Assembly: GCA_031763025.1 (NCBI GenBank)
Contig: JASSKH010000025.1
Coordinates: 4,278,001-4,342,000, forward strand
From: Macrocystis pyrifera
Taxonomy: Eukaryota > Sar > Phaeophyceae > Laminariales > Laminariaceae
DNA length: 64,000 nucleotides
Reading direction: 5' to 3'
Both the position numbers and the translations under genes were made by a program. The notes beneath the pieces were generated by a model. That model had not been told where the DNA came from, did no database searches, and saw only the letters and a list, made by a program, of their open reading frames with translations. Position 1 is the first letter of the stretch. The number at the start of each line of letters is the position of its first letter. Of this stretch, positions 42,896 through 53,960 are shown piece by piece.

Positions 42896-43230
42896 CCGGC
42901 GTCCCCGGTGGCTTGGTAGGTGGTCCGCGTGCCTCTCAAGATCAATTTCGTGAGTTCAAGTCCCACCGAGTGCATGCTCATAGGGACTTTTTCTTGCATA
43001 AAAAAAATTGATAAGCGGAAAGCGCGAAAGCGTGAGTTGGCTACATTCGATGAAAATCGACGAGCAGTGGGAATGCTGAGCCCTATGCGCGACAAAAAAT
43101 AAAGGCACGTACCGGGGGGGAGAAGGGACGACACCTGTGACCACGGCTTGTCCAGAAGATCGTCGAGGGTAAAACCTCCTACGAGAGGGCTGGGAAGTAA
43201 AAGTGATGGATAAAAAATAAATAAATAAAT
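42896..43230 (+). repeat. SINE copy S9 (full)
   Basis: Complete head, body and A-rich tail (AAAAAATAAATAAATAAATA). Its first 149 bases are the reverse complement of S8, giving a long hairpin. Confidence 0.8.
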
Positions 43231-43319
43231 ACAAACATGCATCCAACAGATACTGCTGTGTAGGTGCTGTTTCAACGAGTCAATATGATAAGTCGTCAAG
43301 ATAGGAAGAGAGATAGGCT

Positions 43320-43640
43320 CAAGGATCCCTCGGGATCATGCCATACAGTTTTAGTATCATGGATATATTGTATACGTCCTCTACGTACGTTTGTGCAAAA
43401 AGCATACCTCGAGCCAAAGAGTCCCTCGGGATCTTGCCGTACAGCAGTGTTTTAGTGTTATGGACATATTGTATACGTCCTCTATGTACGTATGTGTAAA
43501 AAGCGTGCTGCGAGCCACCTGCGAGCCAAAGGGTCCTTCGGGATCTTGCCGTACAGTTTTGGTATTATGGGTATATTGTATACTCGTACGTCCATTATGC
43601 ACGTTACGTATGTGTAAAAAGCATACTGCGAGCCACACCC
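43320..43640 (+). repeat. Three tandem units of ~96-110 bases
   Basis: Each unit runs CCCTCGGGATCTTGCCGTACAG...GGATATATTGTATACGTCC...GTGTAAAAAGCATACTGCGAGCC. The phrase CGTACGGCAAGATC...CCCTCGATCC also occurs near 39555 and 40060, so the motif is dispersed. Confidence 0.65.
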
Positions 43641-43952
43641 CCTGTACGTGGTTTAGTATTCACCAACCCCGTATATCGGTAAATCAACCTTGTTCGGGAA
43701 ATAAATAAATAAAAACTGCAGGTACAGCCTACAGCAGCAGTATGGTTCCTGTATTTTCATCCAAATTACATGCACTAAGACTGATATTAATACCAAGTGC
43801 ACGGCAGTGCAGATCATCAGCATTATTATTTTAATCTTTTTGAGCATCGTGCGTAGTGTTCAGACTACTGATAGCATTGTAGAGACGGAGATACGGCTCT
43901 TCTGTGTAATTCCGAGTTCAGGCGCCGTTGCTCCGGGCGGCGGCAGACAAGT

Positions 43953-44890
43953 GAAGAGGAGTAGAAGGGAAACTGCAGTGGACGAAATAGGAAGGAGATG
44001 GCAAATAGGGCAGCCAGGTACCGGGCAGACTAAGAAGTAGAACATGCCTATACTACTCGTACCACCAACTGGTGCAGCTGGTTCGAACGTGGTCTTCCTT
44101 TGTCTTCCTGTTGTTTTTGTTTATTTTTATTCATTTTATTGTCTTGTTTGCGGTGACCCTATGTGATTTTCATTTTTCTTCCTTTCTCCGATTGATAAGC
44201 CTTATTGAAGGAGTCGTGTGGCGTGGGTGGATGACGAACCTGCTTTGCTTGTTTCGTACTGTCTGACGCCGAGGGGCCGGGCATAGTTGACGAACGCTGG
44301 ACGATGGCGGCAGACAGGGTAGCAAGGTACCAGGCGGGCCAGCAGGGAGACCCTGGCTGTGCTATACTCGTACCATAAACTGCTGCCGCTACCTGGAGCA
44401 TGCCTTGTGCTTTGTTTGGTTTGCCTGTTATTTTTCCCTTCGTTCTTAGCCTTACTCAGTTGACGACTAGTGGTGTTTTCTTCTTTTTTTCTTTTTTCTT
44501 TTTCCAGCTCGTTCTTTTCAAGTGTCTGCCACGTCCCCTACGCGGGGGTACGATGGTTTGTTGCTATACTGAAGTATATACATATACCAGGTATATTTTT
44601 GTTTCTTTTCTCTTTCGAATTGTCTTTGTTTTTCTTTTTCTTTTTTCTCTTTGTTTCGTTTTTGTTTCTCTAGGTCATGGAATGGGTATGTCGTGCCTGT
44701 CGTAAGCAGTATGAGGACATGGCGTTGCCTTGCATACGTGGCAGCGTAGTATCTCTGTGGCGTAGCTTTGTGACCACAGAACGTGTATCTCTCTAGGTTT
44801 GAAGAATCAGCACGGACACTGGTTGTGCTGGATGTCGACGCGTAGAAAGAACGTTTTAATGTGAAGAAAACAACAAACAACAACGACAAC
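43953..44890 (+). mobile_element. 5'-truncated LINE copy (~0.94 kb)
   Basis: It joins the family at the end of the RT gene (GAGTAGAAGGGAAACTGCAG) and continues through the 3' region with the mini-ORF near 44679 to an interrupted AAC tail. Only the C-terminal RT tail remains, without the catalytic domain. Confidence 0.85.
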
Positions 44891-45712
44891 ATACAACACA
44901 GAAAATGGTACGACCGGAGACATCGAAGAGGGTCAAACGTGCATCGGACTTTCCTTTTGGTGTGCATAATACGACGATTGGTCTATTACTACTGAGGTAG
45001 TCTACAAGCATCTCGGCAAGAATACTAGTCACCAAAATATACGTGGTTTTCTTGAAAGTTCTACGGTTGCCAGCCGACAATGCGCAGTGTTGTCCAGGGG
45101 TCCGTTGTTCTATAGTTCTATAGGGTTAGGTATGCCCAAAGGGCGCAAGCCTCAACATTGTTAGTTTTCGGTATCACCTATCCAAGCAAACGGTACACGA
45201 GAGCATGCGTGTATTAGTATGTAAGGCACCTGTGGCTTGTATCAAAACCTGTCGGTTGCATTCGGTTTTGAAGACAACACGTGGTCAATAGCATGCAGTC
45301 ATTTATAACGAACATGCATGAGTGTGCGATCATGAACAACGAGCGAACAGACGAGCACGAGCAACAGGCAAACGGAGCACGAGCAACGAGTATGCCTGCA
45401 TGCATTGACCAGATAAGTATCTTCAAAGCCTCACAAAACAAACAAGCAGAGCACCATTGGCAGCGTGAATACGTAACAGCATATTGCACGTATCGCCATC
45501 ATACAAGGCAGGCAACAACAAACAAACATGTGGATTTATGCATATACCAAGTAACTGGTATGCAATGAAGTAAAGATGCAAGATAAAACGTGGGATTATA
45601 CAAAGAACACGATGACATTATTTCACAAGTTTGCAAACGCTGCGATCTCTTGCACATGTTTTGCGAACACTCCGATCTCCTGCAATGCACCTCGGTCTCC
45701 CTGGGTTCACCA
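44891..45712. other. No gene recognised
   Basis: The + frame at 45281-45568 (95 codons) has no known domain, and its Gln/His/Asn-rich composition reflects CAA/CAC-rich DNA. Confidence 0.35.
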
Positions 45713-46273
45713 TGTTACAGCAGGGTACAGATCTCAGATCCTTAAAGGGACCTGCGTTTGTTAGATCTCTGAGGCCGGCTCACCTGTTGTTTGGGAGTTC
45801 GAGGAAGTGCCTTGAAGCAGTAATGATCGGGCCACGCAGAACGTGGATCGATGTAACATAGAAGATGCAAGCGGAGTGATCAATCAATAAAGCACCACAG
45901 ACACGATGACGGGCACGACCGCCAAGGCAGGGCCCAAGGGGCTGGGGGTCGATAGGACAGGTATCACATATCACTTGGCCTTGACTTTCTTCTTTCTTGA
46001 CTTGGTGGTGTTTTGTAAACACCGGGTGGTCCCGAAACCTCGTTACTGGCTCTGTACCCGAGACCGAAGGCGTTCCCACACCGGCGATCCTCCCTGCCCC
46101 TATAAAATGCGCCAAGAGGGTGCTAACCAAAGCTTGCCCTCTGCCTATCGAATAGACCCGACGCGCGACCCTGATCAGGACAGTGGTCTCGCGCCGTATT
46201 ATCCTCCCCATAGCGCTGGTCACGACAGTCACAGCGCTATGAACCTCCCTCTCTGGCGCCACCCGCTGTAACA
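45713..46273 (+). mobile_element. Solo-LTR-like element, copy 2
   Basis: The ends are complete: TGTTACAGCAGGGT at the left and ACCCGCTGTAACA at the right. It contains CAATCAATAAAGC near 45886 and CTATAAAATGC near 46101. No exact 4-6 base target duplication is seen and no primer-binding site can be confirmed. The frames read through it (45780-46280, 45906-46271) are shadows. Confidence 0.55.
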
Positions 46274-46689
46274 CAGGCACATGACCTCGCAGACACGTCG
46301 TACGTTCCTCCAGAGGTCGCAGGACATAAAAAAAAAACGCGACAACACGACCTCAGCGAAATCGAGAGCGGGCAGGAGTGAAAGGTCCGAATTTCCCAGG
46401 CACCGAACCGGGAAATCAGCCCGAGCGAAAGGAACAACCAACAATCGAACTTCGAAGGCAAAGCCCCGGCCATTTCTCCGCAGCCCGGCAACAAAAGAAG
46501 AGAAGACAATAAGGGCGGACAGACCACGAACGGCGGTCCCACAAGCTATGAGAGCGCGGGAGAGGCGACGGAGGCTGTGAGGCATCGGAATAAATCCGAC
46601 TAATGTTATATATACGACTAACGTTCTATATACTCGTATCTATAATCAGCAGCGCTCTACAAATTTACATGAAAGCATTTCAAAAGCAC

Positions 46690-47640
46690 ATAAACACAAC
46701 TATTAGATTAAATAGGGTTCGACAAAATATTCATACTATCTGGGTCGTGCCCTGACAGGGTGTCGTTGGTTTTGATCATGGTTGGCCTATTATTTTCGTT
46801 CAAAGGCCGGCGTGGTCTAATGTAGATAGCCCCGGTGGCTTGGTAGGTGGTCCGCGTGCCTGTCAAAATCAATATCGTGGGTTCAAGTCTCACCGAGTGC
46901 ATGCTAATAGAGACTTTTTCTTGCATAAAAAAATTGATAAGCCGAGAGCGCGAAAGCGTGAGTTGGCTACATTTGATGAAAGTGGACGAGCAGTGGGAAT
47001 GCTGAACCCCATGCGCGACAAAAAATAAAGGCACGTACCGGGGGGGAAAGAAAAGACACCTGTGACCACGGCTTGTCCAGAAGATCGTCCAGGGTAAAAC
47101 CTCCTACGAGTGGGCTGGGAAGTAAAAGTGCTGGAAAAAAAAAAAAAAAAAAGTGCATCGCTTCTGTTTCTAACGTTGACCATGGAGATCGAATCTCGAG
47201 CTGGATGAGGCAGGGATCTGGGCATCATACACTATTATAGAAAGGTAAGGAATTTACTACTGAGATCGCCAAAGTAGGGCAGGAGCAACGAAGGACCGAA
47301 GTATTACAGCAAGAAGAATCCAAGGCACAGACTTTTGCGGGGAGGGGAACAAAGAGCTTGCGCTGTGACCCCGGATGATTACACGACGGAGGGAGAGAGA
47401 GAAAGGGGGGAAAATAGCTAACCGGATGGAAATCAACAACACAAAACACATCTGCATCTCGGTATCGTACACACATAACTATGAAGTAATAGTACAACGT
47501 CGGTTTGGTTTGAAGAATACACTGCAATATCTGTGTGAGGCCTCATGCTTTATGTAAGTATCCTCTGATGATTGGGTTGTCCGAGAACGAATCTGGCCAG
47601 CAGTCAAAGCTGCAACTCAGAGTTTGGGGTTTTCAAACAC
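46690..47640 (-). repeat. Dispersed repeat X, copy 2, interrupted by a SINE
   Basis: It is homologous in inverted orientation to 37300-37995, split by the SINE at 46829-47152 and abutted at its other end by the LINE at 47649. Confidence 0.7.
46829..47152 (+). repeat. SINE copy S10 (full), inserted in repeat X
   Basis: It starts near GCCCCGGTGGCTTGG and ends in an 18-base poly(A). The flanks correspond to continuous sequence in repeat X copy 1 near 37850-37870, which marks it as an insertion and gives the full SINE length of about 320 bases. Confidence 0.8.
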
Positions 47641-47648
47641 CAATTAGG

Positions 47649-48983
47649 GAGTTCCGAGCCACCGAAGGGTCAACGGGACTTGCTCCCTTGGTGTTTGGAG
47701 TTGAGACCGCGCTGTGGCCCACTGCTGCAAAAAAGGCGGGGAAGTGGTACCCGGGGATCCTCGAAGCAGCCGAACGGTTCATATTGAGGTGGCACGAGGC
47801 TGAGGCTGAGCTGAGTAGGCAGCGCCGCGCATCCGCCGTGGGTGGTGTCCAAGGGAATGGGGGGGAGGAGGGGCAACAAGAGGAGTAGCCGAAAACCCGA
47901 CGAAGGAAATGCGGAGAGGGGGGGGAAGAGGAGTAGAAGGGAAACTGTAGTGGACGAAAGTAGGAAGGAGATGGCAGATAGGGTAGCCAGGTACTGGGTA
48001 GACTAAGGAGAACATGCCTGTACTACTCGTACCACCAACTGGTGCTGCTGGTTCCAACGTGGTCTTCCTTTGTCTTCCTGTTGTTTTTGTTTATTTTGGT
48101 TTCATTTTGTTTTCTTTTTTTGCGCTGACGCTATGTGATTTTCATTTTATTTTCTTTCCCTTCCTTTCTCCGATTGATAAGCCTTATTGAAGGAGTCGTG
48201 TGGCGTGGGTGGATGACGAGCCTGCTTTGCGTGTTTCGTATTGTCTGACGCCGAGGGGCCGGGCATAGTTGACGAACGCTGGACACAGGTGGCAGACAGG
48301 GTAGCTAATTACCAGGCGGGCCAGCAGGGAGACCCTGGCTGTGCTACTCGTACCATAAACTGCTGCCGCTACCTGGAGGGTGCTCCGTGCTTTGTTTAGT
48401 TTGCCTGTTATTTTCCCTTGGTTCTTAGTCTTACTCTGTTGACGACTATAATATTAATAGTGGTGTTTTCTTCTTTTTCCTTTTTTTCTATTGCGGGGGT
48501 CCATAGTTAACAGGACCTATGATGTACATAAAAACCTATATATTTGCCACTTTTTACTGACAAAATTTGGTCCCGTTAACTATGGACCCCCGTAATAGCT
48601 CCTTTTCAAGTGTCTGCTCGATCCCCTGCGGGGGGGGGGCAGGATGGTTTGTTGCTATTTATACATATACCTGGTACAAGGTATATATTTGTTTATTTTT
48701 TCTTGTTTATTTTTCTATTTCAATTTGTCTTTGTTTTTTTTTCTCTTTGTTTCGTTTCGTTCCCCTAGGTCATGGAATGTGTCTGTCGTGCCTGTGGTAC
48801 GCAGTATGATGACATGGCATTGCATTGCATACGTCGCAACGTAGTATCTGTGTGGCATAGCTATGTGACCACAAAACTTGTATGCTCTCTAGGATTGAAG
48901 ATTCGGCACGGACACTGGTTGTGCTGGATGTCGACGGGTAGAAAGAACGGTTTAATGAGAAGAAAACAGCAAAAACAACAACA
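47649..48983 (+). mobile_element. 5'-truncated LINE copy with nested MITE
   Basis: It begins inside the RT gene (GAGTTCCGAGCCACCGAAGG). The frame reads through the A-run that is broken in the copy at 1, then ends at about 47888 after a G-run length change. The 3' region is interrupted at 48491-48595 by a MITE and carries a mini-ORF from 48772. The tail is AAC-rich but degraded. Confidence 0.85.
48491..48595 (-). mobile_element. 105-bp MITE, copy 2, nested in LINE
   Basis: Same length and TIRs as 4654-4758 but in the opposite orientation. It is flanked by TA (48489-48490 and 48596-48597), and the intact LINE copy at 1 shows CTATCTCC at this place, with one TA. It therefore inserted after the LINE did. 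Confidence 0.85.
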
Positions 48984-50300
48984 GCCAGCAGTACGTATGA
49001 TATTTTTACACTACAGCAGCATAATAATTAATATAGCTGTAGTTGATATTCACTTGGTTCCGTTTTTGCTGTCGTGTTGTTGCGAACACCACGACGTCGT
49101 CATCCACACGTGAGAGCTGCCGCCGCATGTGCAAGCTTCGTGTGGGGCTTGGACAACAGTAGATAGGAGAAGGGTGACCAAAAAGGGGGCTCACTACCAC
49201 GACAGTATTCCGCTCACCCAGTGCATCTGAGTTTACATGGGAACACGAGTCCCTTTCAAGCGTATGGACTGAGAGACCAATACTGATAGTGCTCTCCGCT
49301 CTGGCGGCAGGGGACGCGCCCACGTATTGGATCTTCTCGACTGGGTGACTGCCTAATCGAGTATCCTTTGATAGATGACACTTAGCCGTATAGGATCTTC
49401 TCGATACTGTATAACTGCGTCGAGGATCATCGGGAGAGGACGAGGGCACCTCTTATTATTGGATCTTCTTAGTGGTGAGACAACGTCATGGAAGACCTAC
49501 CCACTGGTGCCTCTATGAGATGGGTTGACGCCAAGGTTACGGTACCCCGGTCGGCGGGTTACCGTCAACGAGAGTCCCTGAGACGTGAGACATCGTCGAC
49601 CTCGAGGACATGTCGTTGGAGTATTTCCGTACATAAGTTGTCATGTTGGTTCTGTTGGGAACCTGGCACGTTACATCACTCCCCAGTTTTAGTGGCGTAT
49701 GATCAGTACTCCAAAACTAAAAGTGAAATTGGGATACAGGTAACCTTGATCGACCGGCTCTGGCGAGACACAATCAATCGCGAGCTCGTTTTGGGGCGGA
49801 TAGTATGTCCAGCAACTATACGATCGCAGGGCATCCAGTTAAACTGAATGTAACAAGTACCGACGACGTAAAACTGATGATACTTTATACCAGGTATGTA
49901 TGATTATGTCAGGATGTGACGCTAGACATGGTATAAATGTGTTTGACTGGTTGTACTCGCAACGCTGCAACACATGCGGCGGCCTGCAGCACTCGAGATA
50001 GATAGTACGTATTTCGTATGATAATCTCACACTACAGCATAATAATGGGTGAAACTCCTGAAATCCTGCCCGCAGTCACAAAATAGGCTGCAAAATAAAA
50101 GTGGAAATGCATCTCGACTGTAGAACACAAACAAGTACCAGGTACGAAATAGTGCCGTGCCGATAGGTGAGAGAAACGGTACAGCAGTATATATAAATAC
50201 ATATACGAGCTATCCGAAATGGTGTATCATCCCGTATCAATCGCAAATGAATGACACCATGTGTCCACGCTATTACATTTACACCCTTTCGACTATGTAC
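48984..50300. other. No gene recognised; GGATCTTCT repeats
   Basis: GGATCTTCTCGA-like phrases occur near 49328, 49392 and 49460. Open frames on both strands (e.g. 49006-49449 minus, 49488-49847 plus) have no known domain. Confidence 0.3.
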
Positions 50301-50725
50301 AAAATAAAACAATTACGTGCGTACGTACACGAACGAATACTAGACAGGTGCCCTGGTCGTGTTCGCGAGTGGATAATGGAGGTCTTGGCACTTGTAAGTC
50401 GGGTGTTTATTAATAGTAAATGTTGTGACCATATATGTTTTATTTTCCCTCCAGAGTGAGCGTCGCCGGCGGGGATGCCCAATTGGCGAAGCGCCCAGTA
50501 CGCACTATCAATCTCATATCATATCGACGGAACGAGGTTGCTTTTCCCGCAGTAAAATTGTGCACTCTGCACGCGACATTACGCCCGACTATATTGTGAG
50601 CTCTCATCATTGATAGGCACGCATGATCGCCTGATAGACCTCGAGGCGCAACCCACAACCACAGCCTGTTGGGATGACAACAGCAGTCTCGTGCAAATCC
50701 GAGCGGGTCTTGGTGTATTACAGGT
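50300..50725 (+). other. Possible exons of an unidentified gene
   Basis: A donor-like CTT|GTAAGT at about 50393 and a strong acceptor (TTTTATTTTCCCTCCAG) at about 50454 bound a 60-base candidate intron. Joining the flanks keeps one frame open (VREWIMEVLAL before, SERRRRGCPIGEAP after) to a stop at about 50611. A further candidate exon ends ATTACAG|GTATGT near 50725. No domain is recognised and the start is unclear, so this is a weak model. Confidence 0.22.
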
Positions 50726-50901
50726 ATGTCGCCTCTTGGGCAAAGTTGTTTCAGTGACAACTTGCAGGGCTCGACCCTCTGGTCGCATTTCGTCAGGGTT
50801 TCACGCAGGTCCGACGGTGGTTGGAGTCCAAACTCGGGTTGTTAGTTGGGAGCTTCCGCTCGACGGATTGTTTTGTTTCGCCGCTTCCGGTCGTGTGGTT
50901 A

Positions 50902-51213
50902 TTTTTTTCATCACTTTTACTTTCCAGCCCACTCGTAGGAGGTTTTACCCTCGACGATCTTCTGGACAAGCCGTGGTCACAGGTGTCGTCCCTTCCCCCA
51001 GTACGTGCCTTTAGTTTTTGTCGCGCATAGGGTTCAGCATTCCCACTGCTCGTCGATTTTTATCGCATGTAGACAACTCACGCTTTCGCGCTTTCCGCTT
51101 ATCAATTTTTTAGACAAGAAAAAGTCCCTATGAGCATGCACTCGGTGAGACTTGAACCCACGAAATTGATCTTGACAGGCACGCGGACCACCTATCAAGC
51201 CACCGGGGACGCC
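50902..51213 (-). repeat. SINE copy S11 (full)
   Basis: The T-run near 50902-50909 is the tail on the minus strand. The head ends near GGCGTCCCCGGTGGCTTG at 51195-51213. It is somewhat more diverged than the 38-43 kb copies. Confidence 0.75.
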
Positions 51214-52884
51214 GTATAACTTTTTAGAACATTCCCCGCCAAGTGTATTATTTCACTTCGAAAGTTTGTAGGATGTTTTCTGATCGTTGACACGTTACTG
51301 ACGCACACGCACACCACTTTCGTCTTATTTTAGCTGTTGGGTTCGTTTTTTGTGAATACTCATTTCATATTAATTTCGGACGTTGGAATTTATGTGAGTA
51401 CGATTTTACAATCGTCGAGTACAAACCTGAAGGGGCAAAATTTGACTTCAAGAAAGAGTAGCGGCGTATGCACTTCGAAATCGTCGTCCGCAATTGGGAA
51501 AACCGCCCAGTAGTTCAAAATTCATGTTTCGAACTCTTTGCTATCATCAGCGAAGTCGCGGGGAGAAGACGAGGGAGGCAGGGTCATCTAGACAGACACA
51601 AATTGGGCTAAGGCCTGGCGGTATCTGCTTCATGGCCGTTACAGTCAGCAGGGCACAGAGAGCTCCAGGAGATCAAGGTGTGTTAATGTAGTTTCGACTC
51701 GAGCCTAGGCACACGATGGTCATGTACTACCAGTAGATTGTTGCATGCTAACGGATCCTTGTCTAATGTCTTCTCGCGCTGGTATTGGGAGCTGGATGTG
51801 GGTCCATGAGCAGGGCATCTGACAGCTTCCACAGCGACACTATCCCCTCGGGACTCGTACCGCGTCATCAGAGCATGGTTGTGTCCACTTGGCCTGTTGC
51901 AGGTGGTGTCAGACCGAGGGGTAGTGCATGATAGCACGCAGCTGCTCGAATTATTGTTGTCATCGGTGAAGAGGCCCACTGAAAAACGACAAACGTCTAG
52001 AAAAATGAAGAAGTTTCGTGTAAGAGATGCAGACGGTAGGTCTGCGATTTAGACGGAGGACACTCTGGCTATGACGTGGGCGGCGCCTTGTCGATCACCA
52101 CCGGGAAGTACTTGTTGGTAATGAGGCGCGAGCTCAGCACCTGCAGAAGTGATATCTCCTAGTCATCGTGACGGGCTAATACGGATGACCATATCATGTT
52201 AGAGCAGTTTGCCGACCCGATTAAAACGAGCATCTATGTATCCGTCGTGTTGTGAATGCCAGCCTCCCGTCGATACCCAAATAAGGGTCCGTGCGATGAC
52301 GCCTACCCACATTGAAGGGATCCGGTTGTTCCTGGCGCTCGAGGGCATGTCACCACCTCGAGAAAACCCTTTATTTTGTGAACCCTCCCTGGCGTGTTCG
52401 TATCATCGCGAGAATCCAGTGATTTCTGGACCATCGTTGACATAGTCCCATCAAGGCCAACATCCGGTACCCTCGGGTTCCCTCGAGCCCCGAGCTCCCA
52501 TTACAATCTGGGATGTAGGATGTTCAGGTTGGTAGTCGGTTCGGGTGTTTTGGGTTCCAGTTGGGATCAAAGTACCGGCGAAGACCCAACCCAACGCCTG
52601 ACTCTAACCCCCAACCCTAACCCTGACACTGAACCCGAACCGCGGCCTAGACAGTCCAAAACGCGTTGCATTGACCCGAGCATTTTATCAATAGCGGACG
52701 ACGATTCTGAGGTACAGACGGCGCTATTCAACTCTCGAGCCCCTCAAGAACCTGGCTCGCAAATTTACGAACCTACCCGATTCCTGAGGGTGCCAACTAA
52801 CATGGCTGATGTATTTCATAGTTGTATGAAATACAATATATCAAACGTTAACCGTTCTGCGTTCTCTGTCGCGCGTGTGTGTGT
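51214..52884. other. No gene recognised; short telomere-like trace
   Basis: Open frames on - (51683-51979) and + (52209-52909) show no known domain. CCCAACCCTAACCCT lies near 52610. Confidence 0.35.
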
Positions 52885-53105
52885 GTTCGGCGCATTATAC
52901 CGTTCTTAAACTCGTCGACATCCAGCACGCCCAGTGTCCGTGCCGATTCTTCACCCTAGAAAGATACGGGCTCTGTGGTCACAGACTACGACACAGAGAT
53001 AACACACCGTAATGCATTAATAGCCTACGCAATAACATGCCTTCGCACTAGGTGCGGCCGACGCAACATACATACATACATACGCCAGCAACCAAAACAC
53101 ACCAT
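52885..53105 (-). mobile_element. LINE 3'-end fragment, second subfamily
   Basis: It is closely similar to 42503-42715 in the same orientation, including the block beyond the LINE 3' end (GCCAGCAACCAAAA). The shared core GTGAAGAATCGGCACGGACA matches the main LINE family. Confidence 0.65.
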
Positions 53106-53309
53106 AAATAAAGATAAGCAACGAAGAAACCAAACCGTAAATGAAGAGGAGAAGAATCCAAAAAAAAAAATAAAAAAATTGGAAACCAAAGCTCAGACAC
53201 ATACCCCGAGCACGAGCCAAAGTGGACGTGCAAGGGGGAAAGAAGAAACGGGAAGGAAAAAAGAAGAAGGGAAATATGCGCATACGTAAATTCACACACC
53301 CTGGACAAT

Positions 53310-53960
53310 AGACAACACTCCAATTGTCTATTAATATATTCCTGTTGCAATAGACCGCCTATTGTGGTCTCTAATCCCAATTAATTTAAATGCCTCGTTT
53401 TCTATTGTCTGGGGAATTTCCATTAACAGGCACCCACCTGGTCCTATTGTCCACGCAACTTCTACTGATGTACAATCACCTGAATCAATTATCGAATCAA
53501 TTTCTGTTCATAGTTACCCACGAAACTATGTTGTTGAAACAATAGTCTATTGGAATTTACTACCTCAACCTATAGTGCAGGTAATAGCGTATTGCAGTGT
53601 GTTGGCCGCGCCAATTGTCCATCCAATTCCAATTGATGGACAGCATACCAAATCTATTGTCGGTACAATTCCATGTAATGGGAAGCATTCTAAATCTATA
53701 GCCGGCACAATTCCATTGAATAGACAGGATACCAAATATATTGCTGGTACATTTCCGTTTAATAGCAAGCACTCCCAATCTATTGCCGGCACAATTCCAT
53801 TTAATAGATAGCACCCCGAACCTATTGTCGGCACACTTCCATTGAATAGGCAGCACCTCAAATCTATTGCCGGGACAATTCAATTTAATAGACAGCACTC
53901 CAAATCTATTGTCGGCGCAATTCCAATTGATTGGTAGCTTCCCAAGCCTATCGTTCGGAC
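53310..53960. repeat. 42-bp tandem array, about 15-16 units
   Basis: The phrase AATCTATTGTCGG or its variants occurs at 53651, 53693, 53735, 53777, 53819, 53861 and 53903, i.e. exactly every 42 bases. Weaker copies continue upstream at the same spacing to about 53315. Because 42 is a multiple of 3, frames stay open: + 53362-53811 gives repeats like KSIAGTIPLNRQDT, and - 53560-53898 gives repeats like NRFGVLSIKWNCAG. No homology to a known repeat protein is evident. Confidence 0.85.

Noticed and set aside
45780-46280. 166-codon open frame on - in the LTR-like element
   Set aside because: The homologous copy at 33275-33823 breaks the frame and LTR-like sequence is normally non-coding.
53310-53960. 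CRISPR array
   Set aside because: Units are contiguous 42-base repeats without distinct spacers, in eukaryotic DNA.
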